A program made the position numbers and the translations under genes. The notes beneath the pieces were generated by a model. The model saw nothing but the letters and a program-made list of their open reading frames with translations, made no database searches and was not told the DNA's origin. From assembly GCF_017744445.1 (NCBI RefSeq), contig NZ_JAGIBH010000005.1, positions 62,001 to 126,000 of the forward strand: 64,000 nt of DNA, in the 5' to 3' direction. This stretch comes from Caulobacter sp. (GTDB taxonomy: Bacteria; Pseudomonadota; Alphaproteobacteria; Caulobacterales; Caulobacteraceae). Positions 47,517-55,759 of this stretch are shown here, in pieces (position 1 is the stretch's first letter; every line of letters begins with the position of its first letter).

Positions 47517-47549
47517 ATTCCGACCTTACTCTTGACCGTTCCGACGCGC
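47517..47549 (-). promoter_or_regulatory. Candidate ECF-sigma promoter or operator upstream of lyase-like gene
   Basis: On the minus strand GCGCGTCGGAAC (47549-47538) is followed 21 bases later by a second GTCGGAAT (47524-47517). The 12-base block GCGCGTCGGAAC is identical at 49182-49171 upstream of the sigma-factor gene, at a similar distance (45 versus 51 bases) from the start codon. GGAAC is the usual -35 core for ECF sigma factors. Confidence 0.4.
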
Positions 47550-47601
47550 CCGCCGGCGACCTCCTCAAAAGATTCTGAAAGTTTTTTCCGGGCAGCGCTG
47601 T

Positions 47602-48585
47602 CTAGGGCGCGGCGTGCAGCTCGACCGTTGTCGCCGAGCTTTGAGCCCGCACGGGGAAATAGGACTGCACCGCCTCGACGAACGCCCGGCTCTCGCCCGT
47701 GCGGAACGTGCCGCTGATGCGCAGCGACTTCAGCCGCGCGTCGGCCACCACGACCTGCAGGGTCGAGTAACGGTTCATCTCGGCCGCTGCGTCGGCCAGG
47801 GCCACATTGTCGAAGACGAGCTGCCCCTGGCGCCAGGCCAGGGCGCGATCCAGGTCAACCTTGCGCGGCTCGCCGGCGCGCACGCCGTCGGTCATCTGCA
47901 TCGACTGCCCCGGGGTCAAGACGGCCAGGGTCGCGGCGCTCTCATGGTTGCTGACGGCGACCTTGCCCTCGGCCAGGACGACGGTGGTCTCGCGTGGCTC
48001 ACGACGGACCGAGAAGGCAGTGCCCACGGCCGTCACCGTGCGCGGCCCGGCATGCACCCGCAGCGGCCGGCTAGTGTCGTGCGCCACCTCGAAATAGGCT
48101 CTGCCCTGCACCAGATCGATCGAGCGCACGGACGCGGTGTAGCGCACCCGCATGACGCTGAGAGCGTCCAGGGTGACCCGGCTGCCGTCCGACAGTGTCA
48201 GGGTGCGTTGCTCGCCCAGCGCGGTCTGGAACAATGCCCCCTGCTGAGCGCGATGGCGCATCCACCAACGCCCGCCCGCCGGCGCGGCGATGGCCGCCAC
48301 GATGCCGGCGGCAACCAGACGACGGTCTGGGCCAATAGCGCGATGGCGACGTGCGCGAGCCCGTTGCAACGCCTCGCGACGGACAGTCACCAGGTCGTCG
48401 GTCCCGGCCGCCTCGCCCATCAGTCGCCAGACAGCCTCGGCGCGGTCATAGGCCTCGGCATGGGCCGGATCCTGCTCCAGCCAGCGCGTGAAGCCGGCCT
48501 CGTCGGACGCAGCCCCGCCCAGCCGTCGCGCGGCCCAGCCGGCGGCGGTCTCGTCGATCAGGGACTGTTGAAGCGGGTTCGACAA
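47602..48585 (-). CDS. FecR-type anti-sigma factor/sigma regulator
   Basis: The 327-residue inner-membrane protein has an N-terminal cytoplasmic sigma-binding part (AAGWAARRLGGAASDEAGFTRWLEQDPAHAEAYDRAEAVWR, the DUF4880 pattern), one membrane helix (about residues 90-108), the FecR domain (TALGEQRTLTLSDGSRVTLDALS, QGRAYFEVAHDTSRPLRV, AVGTAFSVRREPRETTVVLAEGKVAV) and a C-terminal STN-like part (RISGTFRTGESRAFVEAVQSYFPV). It relays ligand binding at the outer-membrane receptor to the sigma factor. The gene follows the sigma-factor gene after 4 bases. Confidence 0.94.
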   Translation of the reverse strand: MSNPLQQSLIDETAAGWAARRLGGAASDEAGFTRWLEQDPAHAEAYDRAEAVWRLMGEAAGTDDLVTVRREALQRARARRHRAIGPDRRLVAAGIVAAIAAPAGGRWWMRHRAQQGALFQTALGEQRTLTLSDGSRVTLDALSVMRVRYTASVRSIDLVQGRAYFEVAHDTSRPLRVHAGPRTVTAVGTAFSVRREPRETTVVLAEGKVAVSNHESAATLAVLTPGQSMQMTDGVRAGEPRKVDLDRALAWRQGQLVFDNVALADAAAEMNRYSTLQVVVADARLKSLRISGTFRTGESRAFVEAVQSYFPVRAQSSATTVELHAAP

Positions 48586-48589
48586 CGGC

Positions 48590-49120
48590 TCAACTCTGAA
48601 ACGGACCGGGCGACCGCATCAGGTGCGCCAGGGCCTTGATGATGTACTTCTCGACCGAGCTGACGGAAACGCCGAAAGCTCGAGCGATCTCGGCGTGTTT
48701 CCACCCTTCCAGCCGATGCAGGATGAAGGCGTCGCGGGTGCGTTCATCCAGCTCGGCCAGGCGCTGCATCACCGCCTGCAACGCCTGCCTGTCTCCTAAG
48801 ACGCGCTCGGGCGAAATACCCTCAAAGCGGTCCTGGCGAAGCTCGGTCTCGCTCAGGTGGCTGCGGAACGTCTTCTGGCGCCGGGAGCGGTCGCGCAGCA
48901 GGTTCACGGCCGTGCGAAACAGGAACGCCTCGGGATTGTCGATGTCCGCCCCGTCCGGCCGGCGCACCAGGCGCAGGAACACCTCCTGCGTCAGGTCCTC
49001 GGCCTCGTCGCGCGAATAGACGCGGCGCTCAAAATACGCCGTCAGCGGCCCGCGATAGGCCTCCGACAGGCGCTGGAGGAAGGCCTCTTCGCGCGGATCG
49101 AGTTTCGGCTGCGCGGCCAT
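48590..49120 (-). CDS. ECF sigma factor, FecI type
   Basis: The 176-residue sigma factor has region 2 (AYRGPLTAYFERRVYSRDEAEDLTQEVFLRLVRR) and region 4 (LQAVMQRLAELDERTRDAFILHRLEGWKHAEIARAFGVSVSSVEKYIIKALAHL), the FecI layout. It would direct RNA polymerase to receptor and catabolic promoters when released by FecR. The ATG at 49120 has GGGAGGA about 13 bases upstream, a longer spacing than usual. Gene order here is receptor-sigma-anti-sigma, followed by enzymes, in place of the common fecIRA order. Confidence 0.94.
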   Translation of the reverse strand: MAAQPKLDPREEAFLQRLSEAYRGPLTAYFERRVYSRDEAEDLTQEVFLRLVRRPDGADIDNPEAFLFRTAVNLLRDRSRRQKTFRSHLSETELRQDRFEGISPERVLGDRQALQAVMQRLAELDERTRDAFILHRLEGWKHAEIARAFGVSVSSVEKYIIKALAHLMRSPGPFQS

Positions 49121-49143
49121 GGCCTACGACAAATCCTCCCTGA

Positions 49144-49164
49144 GGCGCGGATCTTCGCCGCGCC
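49144..49164 (-). terminator. Short GC hairpin between FecA-like and FecI-type genes
   Basis: Perfect 7-base arms GGCGCGG (49144-49150) and CCGCGCC (49158-49164) enclose a 7-base loop in the 97-base gap between the receptor stop and the sigma-factor start. No T-tract follows. It lies in the sigma-factor leader just downstream of the GCGCGTCGGAAC block. Confidence 0.45.
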
Positions 49165-49170
49165 CATTGG

Positions 49171-49182
49171 GTTCCGACGCGC
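49171..49182 (-). promoter_or_regulatory. GCGCGTCGGAAC block upstream of sigma-factor gene
   Basis: On the minus strand GCGCGTCGGAAC is identical to the block upstream of the lyase-like gene (47549-47538). It ends 50 bases before the sigma-factor start and could be the -35 part of an autoregulated ECF promoter. Confidence 0.4.
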
Positions 49183-49217
49183 TTGCCGGAACGATCCTCA
49201 ATGCGCGCGTGCTCATT

Positions 49218-51908
49218 TTAGTAGTCCATCGCCAGGCGGACGCCCAGGTGGCGACCGCTATCGCGGGCCGGCTTCCAGTGCGTGGCGAAGGCTGGCTGGC
49301 CGTCAGCGCCTACGAGGTTCCACTGCACGTCACGCCCGCGCGTCACGGCGAAGCGCTTGTCCAGCACGTTGTTGACGAAGCCGCTGATTCGCCAGCCTCC
49401 CCCGCCCAGGCCGACCGAGACATCCAGCACGCCATAGGGCCGCTCGATCGAGGCCGGATCCTGCAGCAGGCTGTAATAGACCCGCGAGCGCCAGCGATAA
49501 CCGGCATTGACCTCCAGCCGCCGGTCTCCGCCGACCGGACGCTGGTAGTAGGCGTTGAGGTTCAGCGACCAGCGCGGAGCGTTGAACAAGGTCTTACCCG
49601 ACAGGTCCTGACGTCCGCCCACGCAGCCCTGCGCCGCCGTCTGGCCGAAGTAGCAGGCGGCGCTGTCGAAATCGTCCATCACCGCATGGCTGTAGACCCC
49701 TGCCCCAGCCAAGGTCAGCCGTGGGCTGAAACGAACGCTGAACTCGGTCTCGACGCCCTGCGCCTTCACGCTGCCGATACTGTTGAGCACATTGAGGCCG
49801 GTGGCGTCGTCGCGGCTCTGGGCCTGGAAGCCCGAGAACCGCTCCTGATAGGCCGTCAGGTTCCAGCTGAGGTTCCGGTCCGGCGACACGAACCGCACGC
49901 CCGCCTCGTAATTCTCGACCGTCTCGGAGGCGACGGGCTGCTGGGCGGCGATGGCGTCGGCCACCGGCTTTCCGGCATAGGGTCCGGAGGTCAGAAGGGT
50001 GCGCGTCGTCAGACTGCTGGTCAGATCGTAGGCTCGCCCCTTGTAACCGGTGGAATAGGTCGCATAGGCCGTGACGCCCGGCCGGACCACGCCCTGCAGG
50101 CCGATGCGGCCGCTCAGCGCGGTGTCGCTGTGGCAGGTCTCGATCGGGACGGTCGGCGAGGCCTTGGAGCACTTCGGCGCACCGTATGTGACGCCATTGC
50201 CGAGGTCGTCGAAGCGGTAGCCAATCTTCTCGTGGCTGATCCGCGCGCCTGACAGGATCGACAGCCGGTCGTTGAGCGCATAGGCGCCCTGGCCGAACAC
50301 CGCGTAGGTCGTGCTGAACGTCTCGGAGATATAGCGCGAATAGGCGGTGCTGTTGGTGGTCGGCAACGACGACAGGCCGTTGTAGTCGCCCAGGCTGTTG
50401 GAGCCGCGCACGAAGTAGCGCCGCGCCTTGGTATGCCCGACATAGACGCCGCCGACATAGTCCCAGCGCCCGCCGGTCGGGCTATTGAGGCGCAGTTCCT
50501 GGCTCTCGGCGCGGATACGGAAATAGCCGCCGTTTGAGGATCCGCCGCGTGGAAGGCGGGGGTCCCGGAGGCTGTAGTCGAGGTCCGTCGCGTCGGTGTC
50601 CTGACGGTCGTAGAGATAGTAGCGGTCCAGGGCCGTGATTGAGGTCAGCCGCCAGGAGCCGACCGCGCCGACCGCGCGGATGTTGACGCCCTTGTCGGTG
50701 GCGTTGCCGCGTGCATTGATGTCGTAGCGGGCGAAGTGGTTGTCGGGACTAGGCACGATGCCGCGCAGGATCGCCTCGCGCGACAGCTCGCCCTTCCCCA
50801 GCGTGGCCTGGGGCGAGACATAGGTGTCGGCGCCCACGCAGCATGAGGACAGGGTCCGGGTCAGGTAGGGCGAGATGGCGACCGTCCAGTTGTCGCCCGG
50901 CGTCCAGACCAGCTTGGCCCGCAGATTGACGTCCGACTGGGCATTCAGCCACTGGCGGGTCGCCAGGTTGAAGACATTGCCCCGATAGCGACTGTAGGCG
51001 GCCGACAGCCGGAACTTCAGGTCGTCGGAGATCGGCCCGGTCAGGGTCGCGCTGGCTCGCTGCTCATGGTCGTCGGTCAGCAGCGTCTCGGCATGGGCGG
51101 CGAAGGCGTCGCTGGCCGGTTTGGTGGTGATGTAGATGACGCCGGCCGAGGCCGCCTTGCCGAACAGAGTGCTCTGGGGCCCTCGCAGGATCTCGACCTG
51201 CTCGACATCGGCCAGAGCCGTAAACGCCATGGCCTGGAACGCCTGGGGCACGTCGTCGACCACCACAACCACGCTGGGCTCGGTGCCGATCGAATAGGAA
51301 TAGGTGCCCACGCCACGGACGTTGATGCTGTTGTTGCCCGGCTGGGTGGTCTTGGAGATCGTCAAGGTCGGCGCCAGGCGGGCCAGGTCGTCGAAATCGC
51401 GCACGCCGGCGCGCTCCATCATCTGGCTGGACAGCGCCTGCACCGAAGCGTCGGAGCGGCCCAGGGTCTCCATCCGCTTGCCCGAAGTGATGACCACCGC
51501 TTCCAGGCCGACGACGGGCTCGATCTCCTGCGCGGTCCGCATCGGCGCGGGCTCGCGCTGCGGGCGCGCGACCGGCTTCACACGATAGATGACGATGACG
51601 CCCGACGCCGTACGACGGAACGCAAGATCCGTTCGGGCCAGCAACTGCGTGAGCGCGTGGTCGACGCTCATCCGCCCGCGCAGAGCCGGAGCGCGCTGGT
51701 CGGCGGTCAGTTCGGGCGCGTACAGAAGCTGCTCGCCGGCGGCCTGGCCCAGGCGCTGGAGAGCGAGACCGAGATTGGAGGCCTCCTGGTCGAAGGTGGC
51801 GACGGGGTTGGCGGCCATGGCCGCGACAGGCGCCAGCACGGCCAGGCTCAGCAGAGCCCCGACACGCCCGCGGCGGCGAGCGCGAACGACGCGCCGATCC
51901 ATGTTCAC
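49218..51908 (-). CDS. FecA-like TonB receptor with N-terminal signalling (STN) domain
   Basis: The 896-residue receptor has a signal peptide, then an STN/secretin-type signalling domain at about residues 35-110 (ATFDQEASNLGLALQRLGQAAGEQLLYAPEL, ALRGRMSVDHALTQLLARTDLAFRR), a TonB-box region (LEAVVITSGKR), plug (VEILRGPQSTLFGKAASAGV) and a barrel ending GVRLAMDY. The signalling domain plus the adjacent FecI- and FecR-type genes define a cell-surface signalling transducer. Its plug and barrel match the receptor at 40068-42491, which lacks the signalling domain, and both carry a vicinal Cys pair (LSSCCVGAD here). The shared ligand is probably an oligouronide and not iron. Confidence 0.94.
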   Translation of the reverse strand: MNMDRRVVRARRRGRVGALLSLAVLAPVAAMAANPVATFDQEASNLGLALQRLGQAAGEQLLYAPELTADQRAPALRGRMSVDHALTQLLARTDLAFRRTASGVIVIYRVKPVARPQREPAPMRTAQEIEPVVGLEAVVITSGKRMETLGRSDASVQALSSQMMERAGVRDFDDLARLAPTLTISKTTQPGNNSINVRGVGTYSYSIGTEPSVVVVVDDVPQAFQAMAFTALADVEQVEILRGPQSTLFGKAASAGVIYITTKPASDAFAAHAETLLTDDHEQRASATLTGPISDDLKFRLSAAYSRYRGNVFNLATRQWLNAQSDVNLRAKLVWTPGDNWTVAISPYLTRTLSSCCVGADTYVSPQATLGKGELSREAILRGIVPSPDNHFARYDINARGNATDKGVNIRAVGAVGSWRLTSITALDRYYLYDRQDTDATDLDYSLRDPRLPRGGSSNGGYFRIRAESQELRLNSPTGGRWDYVGGVYVGHTKARRYFVRGSNSLGDYNGLSSLPTTNSTAYSRYISETFSTTYAVFGQGAYALNDRLSILSGARISHEKIGYRFDDLGNGVTYGAPKCSKASPTVPIETCHSDTALSGRIGLQGVVRPGVTAYATYSTGYKGRAYDLTSSLTTRTLLTSGPYAGKPVADAIAAQQPVASETVENYEAGVRFVSPDRNLSWNLTAYQERFSGFQAQSRDDATGLNVLNSIGSVKAQGVETEFSVRFSPRLTLAGAGVYSHAVMDDFDSAACYFGQTAAQGCVGGRQDLSGKTLFNAPRWSLNLNAYYQRPVGGDRRLEVNAGYRWRSRVYYSLLQDPASIERPYGVLDVSVGLGGGGWRISGFVNNVLDKRFAVTRGRDVQWNLVGADGQPAFATHWKPARDSGRHLGVRLAMDY

Positions 51909-52128
51909 CTCCCCTTACGCGGCTCTTCGTCCGCTGTGCGGGCCGCCGGTCAAGACGACTCCTTTCCCTTACGACGCGCTTGGCGATTACGCCCTCAACA
52001 AAAATGCGATTTGCGCGAGCGCCAAGCGGACAACGCTCTCTGATCAGGGCTTCAGAACCCCAGCGCCCAGAAATTCTACGGCGTGAGCGAGTCAAACTCG
52101 ATTTATTCGATCTGTTTAATAGAGTTTT

Positions 52129-52157
52129 GATCCGACCTCATCGAACAACGTTCCGAC
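52129..52157 (-). promoter_or_regulatory. Paired GTCGGA element in divergent receptor gap
   Basis: On the minus strand GTCGGAAC (52157-52150) is followed 21 bases later by GTCGGATC (52136-52129), the same spacing as the pair upstream of the lyase-like gene. It lies in the 262-base gap between the FecA-like receptor and the divergent receptor at 52171. The AT-rich stretch 52097-52130 next to it is the only other promoter-like feature. Confidence 0.35.
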
Positions 52158-52170
52158 CTGGGGGCTTCAC

Positions 52171-54549
52171 GTGATCATTGGTGCTTCGGCGACCGCCTTC
52201 TCCCGCCGCCTGCTGCTGGGCCTTCTGTGCTCCAGCGCCGCGACCGCCGTCCTGGCCAGCGAGCCTGCGCCCGCCGCCCCTGCGGATCCCAGCGCGCAGG
52301 ACGCCAGCCTGGTGGGCCAGGTCTTCGTGACCGCGCGCCGCCGCGAGGAGAGCGCCCAGCAGGTGCCGATCGCCCTTACGGTGACCTCGGCCGAGACCCT
52401 GACCCAAACCGGCGTCAACAGCATCGTCGCCCTGACCCAGCTGGTGCCGACGCTTCAGGTGCTGTCGCCCAACGCCCGCAACACGGCCCTGACCATCCGC
52501 GGCCTGGGCGCCTCATACGGTCTGGCCAATGACGGCCTGGAGCAAGGCGTCGGCATCTATGTCGACCAGGTCTATGTCTCGCGCCCCGGCGCGGCGACCC
52601 TGGACTTCGTCGACATCCAGCAGATCGAGGTGCTGCGCGGCCCGCAGGGCACACTGTTTGGCAAGAACACGACGGCTGGCGCGCTGAACATCACCACCCG
52701 CGACGCCACCAACACCTTCGAGGCCGACGCCGAAGCCTCCGTGGGCAGCCTGAACTTCCGGCAGGTGAAGGCCACGGCCGCCGGCCCGATCATCGCCGAC
52801 AAGCTGGCCGCCCGCCTGTCGGTCGTCGGCACCTGGCGCGACGGCGACCTCTACAACCCGATCAGCAAGCTGCATCAGAACGCCCGCGACAGCGTCGGCG
52901 TGCGCGGCCAGCTGAAGTATACGCCGACCGACAAGCTGACCATCAAGGTCGCCGCCGACTACAGCGCCCAGCAACCCGAGTGCTGCACGCAGGTCTATGT
53001 CACCGTCGGCACGACCCTGAAGCCGGCCGCCCAGCAATATGCGGCGCTGGCCGCGGGCCGGAACTACAAGGTCGCCAGCACCAATCCCTATGATCGCCTG
53101 TCGGACGTGGATGACGACATCCAGGCCGACCAGTTCGCCGGCGGCGGCTCGGTGATCGTCGACTACGACTTCGGCAATGTCACCCTGACCTCGGTCACCG
53201 CCCACCGGAACTGGGACTGGGAGCCGCGCAACGACCGCGACTACACCGCCCTGGACGTCACCCGCCGCTCGGCCAACCCCTCGCACCAGAAGCAGGACAG
53301 CCAGGAGTTCCGCCTGTCCTCGAACGGCGACAACACGATCAACTGGACGGCCGGCCTCTACTGGTTCGACCAGAACGTCACCACCCACGGCGTGACTGAA
53401 TACGGCAACGACGCCTCGTACTGGCTGCTGCCCGGCACCAACTCGCCGGACTCGCTGCTGGCGGGCTACACGGTGTTCAACGACAGCAGCATCGACACCA
53501 CCAGCTACGCCGCCTTCGGCCAGCTGACCTGGAAGGTCAACGACCGCTTCAGCCTGACGCCTGGCCTGCGCTACACCAAGGAAAAGAAGGACGGCGTCTA
53601 CGCCCAGCGGACCACGGGCGGCTCGAACACCACCGACACCACCCTGATCAACCGACGCCTGGGCATCGCCCGGCCCCAGAACTTCTCGGCCAAGACCGAC
53701 GATGGCTCGCTGTCGGGCCAGATCGCGGCGGTCTACGCCTTCAACGAGAACTTCAACGTCTACGGGACCTATTCGCGCGGCTTCAAGTCGGGGGGCATCA
53801 ACATGACCGCCCTGCCCCTGAACAGCTCAAGCCAGCCCTCGCTGTCGGCCGCCGTGATCCGTCCCGAGAAGGTCTCGACCATCGATCTCGGCGTGAAGAC
53901 CCAGTGGTTCGATCGCCTGCTGACGGCCAACTTGGCGGTATTCGCCACCGACGTGGACGACTTCCAGGCCAATGTCGTCGACAGCGGTCCGGGCGCCCTG
54001 CGCGGCTACCTGGCCAATGTCGAGAAGGTCGAGGTGCGCGGCGCGGAACTGGACGCCACCACCCGCTCGATCGGCGGCTTCAAGTTCTACGGCAACCTCG
54101 CCTACACCGACGGCAAGTATGCCAGCTTCAAGAACGGCCCTTGCCCGCTGGAGCGGATCGGGACCTCGACAGCCGCTTGCGACCTGTCCGGCAAGGAACT
54201 GCCGGGCCTGTCGAAATGGGCCGGTTCGGGCGGCGCCGAATACCGCGCCAAGACCAGCCTGGGTCGCCTGACTGGCGAGGCCTATGCGGGCGTCGACGCC
54301 AGCTTCCGCTCGGCCTATTTCGCCGACAGCTCGGACTCGATCTACACGCGCATCAAGGCCTACGAGATCGTCAACCTGCGGGCCGGCTTCCAGTCCGACG
54401 CCGGCTGGGAAGCATTCGTGTCGGTCCGCAACGCCTTCGATGCCAAATACATCCAGAACATCACCGTGGTCTCGGGCAACTCCGGCCTGGTGGTCGGCAC
54501 GCCCGGCGACGCGCGCGCCGTCGCCTTCACCCTGAGGGCCAGCTACTAG
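52171..54549 (+). CDS. TonB-dependent receptor
   Basis: The 792-residue receptor starts with GTG at 52171, with GGGGG 7 bases upstream, and has a signal peptide (cleaved near VLAS), TonB-box region QVFVTARRREESAQQVP, plug (LTIRGLGASYGLANDGLEQGVGIYVDQVYVSRP, IEVLRGPQGTLFGKNTTAGALNI) and a barrel ending TLRASY. A vicinal Cys pair (QPECCTQVYV) stands at the same barrel position as in the two FecA-type receptors of the neighbouring block. It is divergent from the FecA-like gene and followed 61 bases later by an esterase gene. Confidence 0.94.
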   Translation: MIIGASATAFSRRLLLGLLCSSAATAVLASEPAPAAPADPSAQDASLVGQVFVTARRREESAQQVPIALTVTSAETLTQTGVNSIVALTQLVPTLQVLSPNARNTALTIRGLGASYGLANDGLEQGVGIYVDQVYVSRPGAATLDFVDIQQIEVLRGPQGTLFGKNTTAGALNITTRDATNTFEADAEASVGSLNFRQVKATAAGPIIADKLAARLSVVGTWRDGDLYNPISKLHQNARDSVGVRGQLKYTPTDKLTIKVAADYSAQQPECCTQVYVTVGTTLKPAAQQYAALAAGRNYKVASTNPYDRLSDVDDDIQADQFAGGGSVIVDYDFGNVTLTSVTAHRNWDWEPRNDRDYTALDVTRRSANPSHQKQDSQEFRLSSNGDNTINWTAGLYWFDQNVTTHGVTEYGNDASYWLLPGTNSPDSLLAGYTVFNDSSIDTTSYAAFGQLTWKVNDRFSLTPGLRYTKEKKDGVYAQRTTGGSNTTDTTLINRRLGIARPQNFSAKTDDGSLSGQIAAVYAFNENFNVYGTYSRGFKSGGINMTALPLNSSSQPSLSAAVIRPEKVSTIDLGVKTQWFDRLLTANLAVFATDVDDFQANVVDSGPGALRGYLANVEKVEVRGAELDATTRSIGGFKFYGNLAYTDGKYASFKNGPCPLERIGTSTAACDLSGKELPGLSKWAGSGGAEYRAKTSLGRLTGEAYAGVDASFRSAYFADSSDSIYTRIKAYEIVNLRAGFQSDAGWEAFVSVRNAFDAKYIQNITVVSGNSGLVVGTPGDARAVAFTLRASY

Positions 54550-54557
54550 CAGCATGA

Positions 54558-54581
54558 GGCCAAGCCGTTTCGGCATTGGCC
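54558..54581 (+). terminator. Bulged hairpin 3' of TonB receptor
   Basis: GGCCAAGCCG (54558-54567), a TTT loop and CGGCATTGGCC (54571-54581) pair with an imperfect middle just after the receptor stop. No T-tract follows, so full termination is doubtful. Confidence 0.4.
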
Positions 54582-54610
54582 AAGGTCCTGCGCGACGGTT
54601 GAGATAGGCC

Positions 54611-55759
54611 ATGAACAGATTACTGGCCATCATCGCCCTGGTCTGCCTCCAGGCCTGTCTCAGCCCCACCGCGCGGGCCCAGTCTTTCAAGGCGAGAGAG
54701 GCGCCCGCCGTCGGGACCTTCTTCGTCGGCGGACACTATGTGCGCGAGGGCCAGGCCATGGCCGGTCAGGCGCACATCCTGTTCATGAAGCCGCCCAAGC
54801 CGCTGCATAAGACGCCGCTGGTCTTCATCCCCGGCGCTGGCCAGACGGTGACGAACTTCCTGTCGACGCCGGACGGCCGGCCCGGCTGGGCCTCGGTGTT
54901 CGTCGACGCCGGCTGGACGGTCTATCTGATGGACCAGCCGGGCCGCGGCGCTTCGGGCTACGAGGCCAGCTACGGCGCGGTCAAACGCCAGACGCCCGAG
55001 TTCCTTCAGAAGCGTTTCACGGCCACCCAGAACTTCGACCCCACTCCCGGCCAGCCGCAGGGCTGGCCCCAGGCCAAGCTGCACACGGGCTTCCCGGGAA
55101 CCGGCAAGCCGGGCGACCCGATCTTCGACCAGTTCTACGCCACCCAGGTCGAGAGCGCCGACGGCGGCGTCTCGGCCAAGCTGGTGGCCGACGCCGGCGC
55201 TGCCCTGCTGGACAAGATCGGTCCCGCGATCGTGGTCACCCACTCGCAGTCCGGCGCCTTTGGCTGGGCGATCGGCGAAGCGCGGCCCGCGCTGGTCAAG
55301 GCGATCGTCGCGGTTGAGCCCAGCGGCCCGCCCTTCTTCGGCGCGCCGCCGCCCTGGGGCGACTCCGATCCCGACAAGCTGAGTCGTCCCTACGGCCTGA
55401 CCACGACGCCGCTGGCCTACGCCCCATCGCTAACCTCACCCGCCGACCTGACCCGAGTTCAGGAGGCCGCGCCCGAGAAGCCGGACCTGGTCCGTTGCTG
55501 GCTGCAGGCCGAGCCGGCCCGCAAGCTGGTGAACCTCTCGAAGTTTCCGGTCCTGGTGCTGGTCTCCGAGGCTTCTTATCACGCCGGCTACGACCACTGC
55601 ACGGTGCGCTACCTGCGCCAGGCGGGCGTGGCGACCGACTTCACGCGGCTGGAAGATGTGGGCCTGCACGGCGGCGGCCACATGGTCATGATCGAGAAGC
55701 ATTCGACCGAGGTGGCCAAGCTGATCCAGGGCTGGCTGAAGACCAAGAAGCTCGATTAG
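54611..55759 (+). CDS. Exported alpha/beta-hydrolase, esterase 713-like
   Basis: The 382-residue protein has a signal peptide (MNRLLAIIALVCLQACLSPTARA; a Cys at residue 16 could be lipidated but the lipobox is poor). The alpha/beta-hydrolase fold is shown by PLVFIPGAGQT, GWTVYLMDQPGRGASG, the nucleophile elbow THSQSG (Ser212), FPVLVLVSEAS and the C-terminal His in GLHGGGHMVMIE. The DxPGRGxSG and THSQ pattern resembles the esterase 713 group. It hydrolyses an unknown ester and probably acts with the upstream receptor. Its stop overlaps the convergent propeller gene by 4 bases. Confidence 0.83.
   Translation: MNRLLAIIALVCLQACLSPTARAQSFKAREAPAVGTFFVGGHYVREGQAMAGQAHILFMKPPKPLHKTPLVFIPGAGQTVTNFLSTPDGRPGWASVFVDAGWTVYLMDQPGRGASGYEASYGAVKRQTPEFLQKRFTATQNFDPTPGQPQGWPQAKLHTGFPGTGKPGDPIFDQFYATQVESADGGVSAKLVADAGAALLDKIGPAIVVTHSQSGAFGWAIGEARPALVKAIVAVEPSGPPFFGAPPPWGDSDPDKLSRPYGLTTTPLAYAPSLTSPADLTRVQEAAPEKPDLVRCWLQAEPARKLVNLSKFPVLVLVSEASYHAGYDHCTVRYLRQAGVATDFTRLEDVGLHGGGHMVMIEKHSTEVAKLIQGWLKTKKLD

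Noticed and set aside
49218..51908. The FecA-like gene as an iron-siderophore receptor
   Set aside because: The signalling domain alone does not imply iron. Its close paralog and all co-directional neighbours are polysaccharide genes, so iron uptake is the less likely reading.
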